A stretch of DNA of 64,000 bases from Peribacillus cavernae (GTDB lineage Bacteria > Bacillota > Bacilli > Bacillales > DSM-1321), in NCBI RefSeq assembly GCF_003989135.1, contig NZ_RYZZ01000001.1, positions 124,001-188,000 on the forward strand, written 5' to 3'. Position numbers and translations under genes: made by a program. Positions 8,058 to 16,509 of the stretch are shown here, one piece after another (position 1 is the stretch's first letter; each line of letters opens with the position of its first letter). The notes beneath the pieces were generated by a model. The model saw only the letters and a program-made list of their open reading frames with translations. It made no database searches and was not told the origin of the DNA.

Positions 8058-8159
8058 TTAAATGAAATCTGCACCGTTCAGGTCGAAAATGTGTGTATAG
8101 GAATATGAAGTTAATTCAGTCGGATAAGCGGGACATGAAATTGTGTGAGCATAAGTCAT
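8058..8159 (-). CDS. Unrecognised 33-residue protein
   Basis: The ATG at 8159 has AAAGGAGGTCG at good spacing and opens a 33-codon frame beginning MTYAHTISCPAYPTE and ending FDLNGADFI. It is rich in tyrosine, threonine and serine, has one cysteine, and lacks a membrane segment. Two tandem terminators follow, and AT-rich promoter-like sequence lies 30-60 nt upstream. These signals argue that it is expressed. I recognise no family. A secreted or signalling peptide is possible, but no cleavable signal sequence is visible. Confidence 0.5.
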   Translation of the reverse strand: MTYAHTISCPAYPTELTSYSYTHIFDLNGADFI

Positions 8160-8421
8160 TTTCTTCGACCTCCTTTGCAGATTTTATCTTATAATGGTAA
8201 GTATATCCAAAGCTTACATATTTGTAAACCATTAATCTGCCTTTTTTTTATATAAATTTCGTCAAACAGAGATTTGTTCAAGAAATTGCATGCTGAAACT
8301 ACGGTTATAACGATAAAATGATTTCTTCGAACAAAAGCGTGATCTTCTCACCCATATCACTTAATGTATTCGGGGATAACTATTCAATGTCATTATCCAA
8401 TTCTTTTAGCGCCATTTTTTT

Positions 8422-8465
8422 CAAAAAAAAGAGCCTGAAATACCCTATATAGGTTTTCAGGCTCT
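8422..8465 (-). terminator. Terminator of yrhC
   Basis: A 10-bp perfect stem (8431-8440 with 8455-8464) is followed by eight or nine T on the minus strand, five bases past the yrhC stop codon. Confidence 0.92.
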
Positions 8466-8469
8466 ATGC

Positions 8470-8727
8470 TTATTTTAATAAAGATTCATCATTTTCAGCG
8501 AGAATCTTTTTATATTTGGATGAGAGTATAAAGAAAATGATCGATGCCATGATAAACACGATGGTTGCTCCCATATTGACATATGTGCCAATCATCGTTT
8601 TTCCTGCAGAAGGAATGACACTGCCAAGATAGAAAAAAGCGCTAACACATAGCAATATCACTGCAAAACGTTTAAAGTCAACCATTTTCTCACGCATTGG
8701 AGACGCTTTTGTCTTTTGCTTCTTCAC
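8470..8727 (-). CDS. yrhC: YrhC-like membrane protein
   Basis: A small membrane protein of unknown role. Two hydrophobic helices (RFAVILLCVSAFFYLG and VNMGATIVFIMASIIFFIL) follow a basic N-terminus. In B. subtilis yrhC is the last gene of yrrT-mtnN-mccA-mccB-yrhC, and here it follows the remnant of mccB, which supports the name. I choose a GTG start at 8727 (MKKQKTKAS, 85 residues) after AGGTGG. An ATG at 8763 would add 12 residues. Expression may be altered because the operon upstream is broken. Confidence 0.75.
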   Translation of the reverse strand: MKKQKTKASPMREKMVDFKRFAVILLCVSAFFYLGSVIPSAGKTMIGTYVNMGATIVFIMASIIFFILSSKYKKILAENDESLLK

Positions 8728-8885
8728 AAAACCACCTGCACCTTCTGTTAAACTTACAAACAACTATTATCATTCTATCATAAATCGCCTAGCAAGTAGG
8801 GCTGTAAATCTTGGGAAATAACTCTTATGAGAATGAAAATCCTTGATTTGTAATGGTTTAAAAGAAGGATTGCCCTTGGGAAATA

Positions 8886-9136
8886 TTAATCTTCCAGTGC
8901 GTGATCAATTAAATCCCCGGCGTCTTCAAGCCCGACTGAAATGCGGATGCCAAGCTCGGCTCGGCGCTCATGTGGAATCGAAGCGTGTGCTTGAAGCAAT
9001 CGATCCTTGACACTGACGCCAGGATTAAAGTATTCCAATTTGGCAAAATCCTCACTCCTGCGGGAAGCTGGAAATGTGTGATTTCCATCAAGGGCGTGTC
9101 CCCTATTAACTCATCGATGCTTTGGATTACCTTCAT
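8886..9136 (-). pseudogene. Fused remnant of mccA (5' end) and mccB (3' end)
   Basis: The frame starts like McdA/MccA, the O-acetylserine-dependent cystathionine beta-synthase: MKVIQSIDELIGDTPLM at the ATG at 9136. A one-base loss near 9045 shifts the frame. In the shifted frame the text continues KLEYFNPGVSVKDR, still MccA, and then passes without a break into the C-terminus of the cystathionine gamma-lyase MccB (HERRAELGIRISVGLEDAGD, stop at 8886). So about 2 kb covering most of both genes has been deleted. Position between mtnN and yrhC is exactly where mccA-mccB belongs. Confidence 0.88.
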
Positions 9137-9162
9137 TTCGATTCGCACCTTACCAAGAAGTT

Positions 9163-9858
9163 TTACCTTATACGTTCAATCATCTTTAGGATCAGTTGCG
9201 AGGAATGAAGAGCGGCAGTTTCCAGGAACTGATCAAAAGAGATATTTGACTCTTTACCGGCAATATCGGAAAGAGAACGGATAATCACAAAGGGAACCTT
9301 GAATTGATAAGCTACCTGTGCGATAGCAGCCGCTTCCATCTCCACAGCATATAAGTCCGTGAATTTCCCTCTGACAAATTCAACCCTGTCATGGTCATTC
9401 ATGAACGAGTCACCTGTTACGATCAAGCCTTTTACCACTTGAATATCTTCAATCTCACCGGCAGCTTCCCAAGCTATCTTAAGAAGTTTCTTATCAGATA
9501 AAAACGCCGGCGGCATTTGCGGCACCTGGCCATATTCATAGCCAAACACCGTCACATCAACATCATGATGGCGCACTTCTGTCGAAATGACAACATCCCC
9601 TACATGTAACGAAGGCAGGTATCCTCCGGCTGAACCTGTATTAATAACTGCATCCGGCTTAAACTTTTCCAATAAAATCGCTGTGGACATCGCTGCATTC
9701 ACTTTGCCGATCCCTGATTTCAAAAGAACGACATCTACATCATTTATTTTTCCGGTATTAAATTCGGATCCAGCGATTGTTACTTGTTCCAAATCCTCCA
9801 TTTTTTCTCTTAGTATTGTTACCTCTTCTTCCATTGCTCCAATTATGGCAAGTTTCAT
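9163..9858 (-). CDS. mtnN: 5'-Methylthioadenosine/S-adenosylhomocysteine nucleosidase
   Basis: MtnN (Pfs) hydrolyses methylthioadenosine and S-adenosylhomocysteine to adenine plus the thioribose or ribosyl-homocysteine product, recycling sulfur and removing inhibitors of methylation. At 231 residues it has the nucleoside-phosphorylase fold marks: [13 protein letters not shown] at the start, NTGSAGG near 80, the [11 protein letters not shown] motif near 173 and the catalytic Asp in [10 protein letters not shown] near 197. It is intact although both flanking operon partners (yrrT, mccA/mccB) are broken. Confidence 0.96.
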   Translation of the reverse strand: MKLAIIGAMEEEVTILREKMEDLEQVTIAGSEFNTGKINDVDVVLLKSGIGKVNAAMSTAILLEKFKPDAVINTGSAGGYLPSLHVGDVVISTEVRHHDVDVTVFGYEYGQVPQMPPAFLSDKKLLKIAWEAAGEIEDIQVVKGLIVTGDSFMNDHDRVEFVRGKFTDLYAVEMEAAAIAQVAYQFKVPFVIIRSLSDIAGKESNISFDQFLETAALHSSQLILKMIERIR

Positions 9859-9873
9859 TGCTACTACCTCTTC

Positions 9874-10114
9874 CTATCGTTTTTCGGCCTCCATAATCCT
9901 GACAAAAGAATTGCGCCGGTCAAAGGATACATCAAAGTTATTTCTCTTCAAGCACATTTTGCAAAAACGGGATGGTCGTATAATATTCCGTTTGCAAATC
10001 CTTCTCCAAAGAATAGAAACCAGCTGCTTTTGCATTATCAATCGCCTGCAGATGATATGCGCTGTTTGATTGATATATCGTATCTGCAAACACTATTTTA
10101 CCACCAGTTTTTAA
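9874..10114 (-). pseudogene. 3' remnant of yrrT (SAM-dependent methyltransferase), frameshifted
   Basis: From 10114 the minus strand reads LKTGGKIVFADTIYQSNSA and on to TEYYTTIPFLQNVLEE, the C-terminal third of a YrrT-type methyltransferase. At about 9947 the frame shifts, and the end continues as NNFDVSFDRRNSFVRIMEA to the stop at 9874. The SAM-binding N-terminal two thirds are missing. It stands directly before mtnN, the normal place of yrrT in the CymR-controlled sulfur operon. Confidence 0.83.
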
Positions 10115-10190
10115 TTATCACTATCTCCAATAAACATAGCTTCATTATTTTGCTCACCTAATAAAGATAATGCATGGAACATCAGCGTGA
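10111..10190 (-). pseudogene. Fragment resembling a HAD-family phosphatase
   Basis: Upstream of the yrrT remnant one frame reads LMFHALSLLGEQNNEAMFIGD and then stops. The pattern AL-x-LLG followed by EAMFIGDS is the motif III/IV region of HAD phosphatases. Only about 25 residues are present, so it is a fragment joined to the yrrT remnant at 10111-10114. Assignment rests on this short motif alone. Confidence 0.4.
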
Positions 10191-10289
10191 AATAAAGGTA
10201 AGTATAAACATTTACCATTCAAGAGGGTTTCACCATTAGGTAGAGTAGGCTAAAATAGAAGGATAAAGTGAAAAGCGGGGGAATGAGGT

Positions 10290-10496
10290 ATGAATTTTCA
10301 ACTGGATTTGATCCAGGATAAAATAGAATTTTTCGAAGTGGAATCAATCAAAGTGCTGGAGGAAAAAATCCAGTCACAGATTGAAGCAAATAAAGCTATC
10401 CTGCTTGAGGTCCACCATGTATCCCATCAAATGCACGTTACCGAAGAGGGAAGAAGATTCTACAGTGCGGTGGTTCATTTTAAAGCGAAGAGATAA
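10290..10496 (+). CDS. yrzA: YrzA family (DUF2536) protein
   Basis: A 68-residue cytoplasmic protein of unknown function found beside yrrS in Bacillus. It reads MNFQLDLIQDKIEFFE, then the conserved block AILLEVHHVSHQ and the end YSAVVHFKAK. GCGGGGG lies upstream of the ATG, and a strong terminator follows. It is convergent with yrrS, the same arrangement as in B. subtilis. Confidence 0.88.
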   Translation: MNFQLDLIQDKIEFFEVESIKVLEEKIQSQIEANKAILLEVHHVSHQMHVTEEGRRFYSAVVHFKAKR

Positions 10497-10502
10497 GAAA
10501 AA

Positions 10503-10539
10503 CCCCCTGCACCATCGTTGGTCAGGGGGCCTTTTTTTT
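10503..10539 (+). terminator. Terminator of yrzA
   Basis: CCCCCTG (10503-10509) pairs with CAGGGGG (10523-10529), then eight T on the plus strand. Confidence 0.93.
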
Positions 10540-10551
10540 ATTTTAGTTCTG

Positions 10552-11226
10552 TTATTGGACTTTGACAGGCTTCCACCCGGCGCCATCCACCCATTCGAGG
10601 TTTACACGATATTTTTTTGGATCATTTTTTGCCGAAACAGTCCCCGTTGCCGTATTTGGGGATCCGCCGTTTCCGAGCCACCAAATCGTCATATTAGCCT
10701 GGTCAAGGCCAGTGGCCGACGCCATCGCCTGGGTCATCTCATTCCAATCGGCAGAACCTTTTTCAAAAGAGGTCGTATGCTTTCCTGTTTGGGATGTGCC
10801 AATCGGCTCTCCAACTTTGGAATCAGCATTGTCTTCCTCCGCTTCAGCATTATCTTCCTCTGCTTCAGCATTCTCTTTCTCCGCTTCAGCTTCGGCTGCA
10901 TCCTGCTTTTGAATATCTTCTTCTACAGACGTTTTTTCGGAATCAGCTTGTCCTTCCTTGTCTGTTTCAGGATTTGCTTTATCTGCCTCACTGGCACTCG
11001 AAGTTTCTTTGTTGTCCCTGTTTGTCTGTTTTGCCGAATTGTTTTCAGAAGAGGCGGTTTCTGTCGCGGTATCTCCACTGCTGCCAAAAAAAATTGTAAT
11101 CCCGACAACCACAATCAACAGCGAGACAACGACAATGGAAATATTATAAACTTTATTGACTTTTCGCTGTTTGTCTTTTCTGTTAGATCGTGAAGCCGAA
11201 TGTAAGGGATGTTGATCCTTATTCAT
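10552..11226 (-). CDS. yrrS: YrrS family (DUF1510) membrane-anchored protein
   Basis: A 224-residue protein with one N-terminal membrane helix (about residues 23-45, SIVVVSLLIVVVGITIFFG), a long acidic low-complexity linker and a conserved C-terminal DUF1510 domain (WNEMTQAMASATGL onward, ending NLEWVDGAGWKPVKV). The linker contains a near-perfect repeat of AEAEEDN. The ATG at 11226 follows GGGAGGAAC; an earlier ATG at 11265 has no such site. It follows pbpI, with which it is co-transcribed in B. subtilis. It probably works in the cell envelope; the exact role is unknown. Confidence 0.9.
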   Translation of the reverse strand: MNKDQHPLHSASRSNRKDKQRKVNKVYNISIVVVSLLIVVVGITIFFGSSGDTATETASSENNSAKQTNRDNKETSSASEADKANPETDKEGQADSEKTSVEEDIQKQDAAEAEAEKENAEAEEDNAEAEEDNADSKVGEPIGTSQTGKHTTSFEKGSADWNEMTQAMASATGLDQANMTIWWLGNGGSPNTATGTVSAKNDPKKYRVNLEWVDGAGWKPVKVQ

Positions 11227-11326
11227 GGATATGTTCCTCCCAACAAAAACTTTATCAGCTTTCATTTTATCACGTTACCACTTCAGATAGAAGCGATATC
11301 TATCCTAATGCAATGCCCGGGATAAT

Positions 11327-13096
11327 TCATTCTTTCTGCCCATAAAGTTTGTCGGGGTTATCCATTTTATATATCTCTTTTACCATGTCCGCAAATATCC
11401 TTGTCATACCGGGCGTACTGTCATTCGTATCATAGCTAACGGCGACAAGAGCATACTTTGGTGATTTATAAGGGAAATATCCTGCAAACCATTTGTTCAA
11501 TTCCTTATTTTTAATATTCGTTTGGGCCGTGCCTGATTTTCCGGCGACTTCATAAGGCAAATCCTTTAAATAGGCTCCAGTTCCTTTTGGATCGGTCACG
11601 ACACCTCTTAAAAGCTCCTGAAGCTTCATCGCCGTATAGGGAGAAATCGTATCGCCAGCCAAGTTTTTATCTGGAAAATCAAAAACGGTCGTGCCGTTAT
11701 TGAATTCCACCTTGCTTACAGCCTTCACCATCTTTTTCTCTCCTCCCCTGGCAATCGTTGCCATCATATTGGCAATGGCCAGCGGAGTGACCTGTACATC
11801 CTGCTGGCCGATAGCTGTTTTAGCTACCATTTTTTTATCTTTTTTCAGATCATCGTTTAACCATATGACTCCGGTTTCTTCCCTGTCAAGCTGGTTGAAT
11901 GGGTCGATATGATATACCCGGTCACTCCAGCCGGACTTGCCTTTGATACCCAGCTTGCGCGCGTATACATCAAGAATCTCAGGGTTTTTATCGGCCATTT
12001 CCTGGGCTAATTCCGCGAACGTCCGATTACAGCTTCTGGAAAAACTTTGTCTGAAATTAAGCAGACCAAGATTATGCTCCGTGTCCGGCTTGCCATCTAT
12101 TTTTACGTTACAATTAAACATCCTCGAATTTTTTGCCGCTTCGGAATCAACTGCTGCAGCCGCTACAATCGTCTTAAAGATCGACCCGGGAGTTTCCCGC
12201 TTTAGCATCATATTCTTATTGCCGTTATCCTCCGCGTTATTCTTATTCGCTTTTGGCCTCGAAACTAGTGCCCTTATTTCATTGGTTTCAATATCAAGTA
12301 AAACAAGTCCGCCCTTTGTGATTTTATGTTCGTCAGCCAATTGTTCAGCTGTGTCCTGCAGGGTTTTATCCAGGGTCGTGTTAATCTTTACAGGATACAT
12401 AGGATTTGCCGGTTCCACATACTTGACGTCCACACCGAACAATGGACCGCCAAAGCCGTCTACATGAAAAACTAGCTTGGAATCCCCCTCTGAAAAAAGG
12501 AACTCATCGAAGGTCCTTTGCAGCCCATTGCTGCCGACCCTGGTTTCGTGTGATAGCTCCTTGTCCGGATAAAACTGTTTTTTCACCGCCTCGGATTTAG
12601 TTGTTGTCCCGATTAATTGCGCAGCAGGAATCTCTCCGTCATAAAATTTTTCCCGCACTGCAAAAACACCCGGTACTTTTAATTCATTGATGGAGGTGCT
12701 CTGTGCGGGTGTGAGTTCTATCGGTTTTGTGCCGCCGCCAAACGGAAATGGTTTTTCAGCCTTTTCAATGGCCTCGATGATTTCACGCTCAGGAACTCCA
12801 ATAATATCGGCAACCTTTTTTGAAGGCCAGGTCATTTTTTTTAGAAATGGAAAAAGGATCAGCGTCGGGATTTCTTCATGGGCAAGCGCATCCCCATTAT
12901 GGTCATAAAACTCTCCCCGGCCGTCATCGAGTGTAAGCACCTGTGACCTCTGGTTGACGCTTGCCTCCATTAGATTAATATGGTGTTTTGAAAATGATTC
13001 CGTACTCACCAGCTGGACCTGCACAAGCCTTGCAACTAACATAATTAGCAGCGCTATCAGGAAAATACCCATTCCTTTCATTCTTCTGCTTATCAT
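11327..13096 (-). CDS. pbpI: Class B penicillin-binding protein (PbpI/PBP4b type)
   Basis: A peptidoglycan transpeptidase anchored by an N-terminal helix (MGIFLIALLIMLVARLVQV). The active-site serine is in PGSIFKT (SxxK) near residue 306, the second motif is SRSCN (SxN), and KSGTAQTN (KSGT) lies near 519. An N-terminal dimerisation domain precedes them. Length (589) and position before yrrS and after greA match yrrR/pbpI, which is sigma-E-dependent in B. subtilis. GAGGTGG precedes the ATG. Confidence 0.93.
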   Translation of the reverse strand: MISRRMKGMGIFLIALLIMLVARLVQVQLVSTESFSKHHINLMEASVNQRSQVLTLDDGRGEFYDHNGDALAHEEIPTLILFPFLKKMTWPSKKVADIIGVPEREIIEAIEKAEKPFPFGGGTKPIELTPAQSTSINELKVPGVFAVREKFYDGEIPAAQLIGTTTKSEAVKKQFYPDKELSHETRVGSNGLQRTFDEFLFSEGDSKLVFHVDGFGGPLFGVDVKYVEPANPMYPVKINTTLDKTLQDTAEQLADEHKITKGGLVLLDIETNEIRALVSRPKANKNNAEDNGNKNMMLKRETPGSIFKTIVAAAAVDSEAAKNSRMFNCNVKIDGKPDTEHNLGLLNFRQSFSRSCNRTFAELAQEMADKNPEILDVYARKLGIKGKSGWSDRVYHIDPFNQLDREETGVIWLNDDLKKDKKMVAKTAIGQQDVQVTPLAIANMMATIARGGEKKMVKAVSKVEFNNGTTVFDFPDKNLAGDTISPYTAMKLQELLRGVVTDPKGTGAYLKDLPYEVAGKSGTAQTNIKNKELNKWFAGYFPYKSPKYALVAVSYDTNDSTPGMTRIFADMVKEIYKMDNPDKLYGQKE

Positions 13097-13193
13097 CCGA
13101 CCACCTCATAAACAGTCTTGACGGTATGCAGATTTTTAAAACAACCGTACCCTGTTTACAGTAACAAAACATCAGGTTTGGGCTCCAAATAAT

Positions 13194-13220
13194 GAAAACA
13201 GCGGCCACAAATGGGCCGCT
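13194..13220 (-). terminator. Terminator of greA
   Basis: AGCGGCC (13200-13206) pairs with GGCCGCT (13214-13220), with GTTTTC on the minus strand after the stem. Confidence 0.75.
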
Positions 13221-13239
13221 GCTGTGAGTTGCTTTTATT

Positions 13240-13716
13240 TTAGCTGATGGTAACGATTTTGACTCTCATTTCTCCGCCCGGTGTTTGAACAGCTACGGAG
13301 TCGCCAACTTTTTTCCCAAGCAAGCTTTTCGCAATAGGAGAGTCGTTCGAAATTTTGCCTTCAAATGGGTCGGCTTCTGCACTTCCAACGATTATATAGG
13401 TTTCTTTATCACCGTTTGGAAGCTCGACAAATGTTACAGATTTTCCTAAAGAGACGGTATCTGAATCCATTTTATCTTCTTCAATAATTTTAGCATTGCG
13501 AACCATGTTTTCAAGCGTTGTAATCCGGCCCTCAACAAAAGCCTGTTCTTCCTTGGCGGAATCGTATTCGGAATTTTCGGATAAGTCCCCGAAACTGCGG
13601 GCAATTTTAATTCTTTCAACAACTTCTTTTCTTTTTACCATTTTTAATTGTTCGAGTTCTTGTTCTAGTTTTCCTTTTCCCTCTTTTGTCATCGGAAACA
13701 CTTTTTCCATAGCCAA
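13240..13716 (-). CDS. greA: Transcription elongation factor GreA
   Basis: GreA enters the RNA polymerase secondary channel and stimulates cleavage of backtracked RNA. The 158-residue protein has the N-terminal coiled-coil hairpin with the acidic tip ([18 protein letters not shown]) and the C-terminal FKBP-like domain ([18 protein letters not shown]). I take the TTG at 13716 (MAMEKVFPM) because the family begins MA-x-EKVFPM and AAGGAG is 10 nt away; the ATG at 13710 is 16 nt from it. It normally follows udk, of which only a remnant is left upstream. Confidence 0.96.
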   Translation of the reverse strand: MAMEKVFPMTKEGKGKLEQELEQLKMVKRKEVVERIKIARSFGDLSENSEYDSAKEEQAFVEGRITTLENMVRNAKIIEEDKMDSDTVSLGKSVTFVELPNGDKETYIIVGSAEADPFEGKISNDSPIAKSLLGKKVGDSVAVQTPGGEMRVKIVTIS

Positions 13717-13906
13717 AACCCTTCACTCCTTCTAGTCTTTACAGCGAGCCTAATGCCTCGCGGTTTAAGTTTATGTAGTGTATTCGCTTAAACATGAACA
13801 GCGCTGACACATTTATTGTTCAGCAGGAAGCTTTCTCCTGGCCAAAGCGAAGATAGAAAGCTGCGCGTCCTCTCAAAGGGCGCGCACCTTATTTTATGTC
13901 ATGTTA

Positions 13907-14049
13907 TTACAAAAATGACTTTTGTTCAAGAATTGTTTGTATTTTTGTGACCATTAAATCGCTGGCGACATGGTTGTGCCCGCCCTCAGGGATGATAATA
14001 TCGCCATAACGCTTTGTCGGCTCAATGAATTGTTTATGCAGCGGCAATA
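13907..14049 (-). pseudogene. 3' remnant of udk (uridine kinase)
   Basis: One minus-strand frame reads [20 protein letters not shown], then [18 protein letters not shown] and a stop at 13907. This is the C-terminal quarter of a bacterial uridine kinase. The P-loop and the rest are missing. Directly upstream lies trmR, so a deletion has removed the yrrN-yrrO-udk 5' stretch that normally separates the two. A GC-rich hairpin at about 13866-13890 may be the old udk terminator. Confidence 0.87.
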
Positions 14050-14086
14050 TTTAGTCTGTTTGCTATGGTTCCCCAACATTTGCTGC

Positions 14087-14740
14087 TCATACTCTTTCAC
14101 CTTTATGTTTACTGATGGCAACACCATCTCCAATCGGCAGGATCACCGTGTCGTAGTTGGGATGGGCCATTACCCATGCATTATACTTCTTTATTTTCCG
14201 GACCAGGCTGCGGATTCGTTTCGGTTCAATGGCTGCCTCTTCTTCAGCTACCAGGCCCTTGAATAATACATTATCGGTAACGATTATACCGTTACTCTGC
14301 AAAAACACCTCATACAGTTCAAAGAAGCGCCCATATTGCCCTTTGGCGGCATCGATGAAAATCGCATCAAATGGGCTGTGTTCCTTTACAAGTCCGGCTG
14401 TTTCAAGGGCATCGCCTTCGAGCAGAATGATTTGATCCTGCTTTCCAGCCTTCTGAATGTATTCCTTTGCCTTGTCAATTCGCTCTTGATCTCTTTCGAT
14501 GGTAACGATTTTGGCACCAGGGGCAGCTTCGGCCATTCGTAAAGCGGAATAGCCAATTGCTGTCCCTACCTCCAATATCGCTTTCGGTGTGCTCAACCTG
14601 ATAATTTGCAAAAGCGCCTCGATTCCCTCTGGTTCCATGATTGGCACCTTACCATCTTTCGCATACTGTTCGATTTCTGCGAATAGCCCCTCTCTTGGAG
14701 GGATCAGCGAATGTAGATAATTTTCGATCTTTTCGTTCAT
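14087..14740 (-). CDS. trmR: tRNA 5-hydroxyuridine methyltransferase TrmR
   Basis: TrmR (YrrM) uses SAM to methylate 5-hydroxyuridine at the tRNA wobble position, giving 5-methoxyuridine. The 217-residue O-methyltransferase-3 fold shows motif I AILEVGTAIGYSALRMAE near 55, IVTIERD near 80 and FIDAAKGQY near 130 with the metal-binding Asp. It follows mltG as in B. subtilis. The stop codon overlaps an ATG (GTATGA) that would have begun the next, now deleted, gene. Confidence 0.93.
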   Translation of the reverse strand: MNEKIENYLHSLIPPREGLFAEIEQYAKDGKVPIMEPEGIEALLQIIRLSTPKAILEVGTAIGYSALRMAEAAPGAKIVTIERDQERIDKAKEYIQKAGKQDQIILLEGDALETAGLVKEHSPFDAIFIDAAKGQYGRFFELYEVFLQSNGIIVTDNVLFKGLVAEEEAAIEPKRIRSLVRKIKKYNAWVMAHPNYDTVILPIGDGVAISKHKGERV

Positions 14741-14815
14741 GTTTCATTTCCTCCCGAAGGATTTTAAGAAAAGCGCAAGAAGTTATACATTCTTTTCTTT
14801 AAAAGAAAAACGTTG

Positions 14816-15958
14816 CTACTGTTTGCTTGTAATATGTTCTGTTTTCTTGCGATTATGTTCATCAAGTGAAACAGAATATAGAACTTCACCGCTTGAGGTT
14901 GCCAGGAAATACAGAAATTTAGTGTTGTCCGGCTGTAAAGCGGCATCGATCGATACCTTGCCTGCATTTGCAATCGGACCTGGTGTCAGCCCTTTGTTTT
15001 TATAAGTATTATAAGGTGAAACAACTTCCAAATCTTTATAAAGGACCTTTTTTTGATGCTGGCCTTTCGCATACAGGACGGTCGGGTCTGTCTGCAGCGG
15101 CATGCCCGCTTTCAAGCGGTTATAAAAAACCGATGCAATCTTAGTGCGGTCGACTTTGCCTGTCGCTTCTTCCTCGATTAAAGAAGCGATTGTAAGCAAT
15201 CTATGCGGGGAATACTTCTTTTTGTCCATGTCATCCTTATATTCAATAAGCGTTGACTCTGTTTTTTTTAACATCTCAGAAACAATCTTTTCTATGTCCG
15301 GTTTATCCTCGTAAAAAGAGTAGGTTGCCGGATATAAATATCCCTCTAATGGATATAATACATTTTTGTTATAGATTTCATCCGTCAACACGTCTGGGTA
15401 TCCAGCCTGCATTTTTTTGATGAAGGCTCTATCGTTTAATTTGTTGAAGACATCATCCGTTTTTTGGCCTGTTTTTGCCGCAATAATTCCGGCAATCTGG
15501 ACAAGCTGTTTCCCTTCAGGAATCGTGATGCTCAGCGCAGCATTCTGCATGATTTTGCCCTTTTTGATGCTGTCGACAATTTCCTGTAATGTCATCGATG
15601 GAGCCAAATTGTATTTTCCCGCCTGAAAGCCTTCTTCATTCCGGAATTTAATATAATACTTGAATACTTTGGCGTTTTTAATAATTCCTTCTTTCTCAAG
15701 AATCGCAGAGATGCCGCTTATCGATGAACCGATCGGGATTTCGACTGATTTGACTTCCCTTTTATCTGGATCCAGGGGCTCGAGGGCCGACTTAATATAG
15801 AAATAACCGCCTATTCCTAAGATAGCAGCGAGAATAACTATCGCCAAAGAGGCAATCAGGATAACCTTTCTGACAACCCTGGCTTCTCCCTGCCTTTCAA
15901 GCATTTTTTCCCTTATATAACCCTTTTTTGAGTCCTCTTTTTTATCTTGATGATCCAT
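14816..15958 (-). CDS. mltG: Endolytic transglycosylase MltG
   Basis: MltG cleaves nascent glycan strands inside the chain and sets their length. I start at the ATG at 15958 (MDHQDKKED, 380 residues), with GGGGG 7 nt upstream; the long upstream extension lacks a signal. There is a cytoplasmic basic segment, one membrane helix (VILIASLAIVILAAILGIGG), a LysM-like region, then the YceG domain. The catalytic Glu is in ASLIEEEATG and LQTDPTVLYA follows. The gene heads the mltG-trmR pair. Confidence 0.94.
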   Translation of the reverse strand: MDHQDKKEDSKKGYIREKMLERQGEARVVRKVILIASLAIVILAAILGIGGYFYIKSALEPLDPDKREVKSVEIPIGSSISGISAILEKEGIIKNAKVFKYYIKFRNEEGFQAGKYNLAPSMTLQEIVDSIKKGKIMQNAALSITIPEGKQLVQIAGIIAAKTGQKTDDVFNKLNDRAFIKKMQAGYPDVLTDEIYNKNVLYPLEGYLYPATYSFYEDKPDIEKIVSEMLKKTESTLIEYKDDMDKKKYSPHRLLTIASLIEEEATGKVDRTKIASVFYNRLKAGMPLQTDPTVLYAKGQHQKKVLYKDLEVVSPYNTYKNKGLTPGPIANAGKVSIDAALQPDNTKFLYFLATSSGEVLYSVSLDEHNRKKTEHITSKQ

Positions 15959-16169
15959 TTTCATACCCCCTTCATGCATGGCACATGGATTGAAACTATA
16001 CCGGAATATATCCAATTTCATATATAACAATTTGTTAACCCTGTTCATTATACTAAAACATGTGCTGATTTTCATGATTTTCACAAAAATAGACTTTATC
16101 CTACAATATATCCTTCTATATTTATGTCAAATATCATCAGGCTTTGTCAATAGCTAAGAATAATCACGT

Positions 16170-16196
16170 AAAAGCCCCCGGCTGTTTGCCGGGGGC
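16170..16196 (-). terminator. Terminator of the ireB-ruvX-DUF1292 operon
   Basis: A 9-bp GC-rich perfect stem GCCCCCGGC/GCCGGGGGC (16174-16182 with 16188-16196) is followed by TTTT on the minus strand. Confidence 0.92.
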
Positions 16197-16208
16197 CAGG
16201 ATGTTCAA

Positions 16209-16505
16209 TCAATCCTTGTCTTCTTCTTCATCGAGATATGTGTTAAGCATTTCTTCGATCATGTCCCATTCTTCTTCCGTTTCAATCGGCTGCAGTTCGC
16301 CGTCTTGATTATCTTCACTCGGAGTGAAGGAAGAAGCATGGATTTCTATCTCCTCATCGTCTGTGTCTGATGAGATTGGATAGTAAAGCACATACGACTT
16401 TTTGAACTCTTCCGAATTAAATGTGAACAATACTTCGCAAAGCTGCTCGTTGCCGTTTTCGTCTACAATTGTGATATTGCTTTCACCGTGTTCCATTCCA
16501 TTCAC
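16209..16505 (-). CDS. yrzB: DUF1292 family protein (YrzB)
   Basis: An acidic 98-residue cytoplasmic protein of unknown function. It has the DUF1292 pattern: [26 protein letters not shown], and a C-terminus of mostly Asp and Glu. It is the last gene of the conserved ireB-ruvX-yrzB operon, 4 bp after ruvX, and is followed by a strong terminator. Confidence 0.92.
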   Translation of the reverse strand: MNGMEHGESNITIVDENGNEQLCEVLFTFNSEEFKKSYVLYYPISSDTDDEEIEIHASSFTPSEDNQDGELQPIETEEEWDMIEEMLNTYLDEEEDKD

Positions 16506-16509
16506 CTCA

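Noticed and set aside
8320-8415. Minus-strand text ALKELDNDIE followed by a stop and LSPNTLSDMGEKIT
   Set aside because: It looks like a tiny remnant with one stop codon, but I could not link it to any family and there is no start signal.
10381-11193. 270-codon open frame on the plus strand opposite yrrS
   Set aside because: It is the antisense of a repetitive acidic coding sequence; the translation is low-complexity Phe/Leu/Ser/Cys, and yrrS has clear signals.
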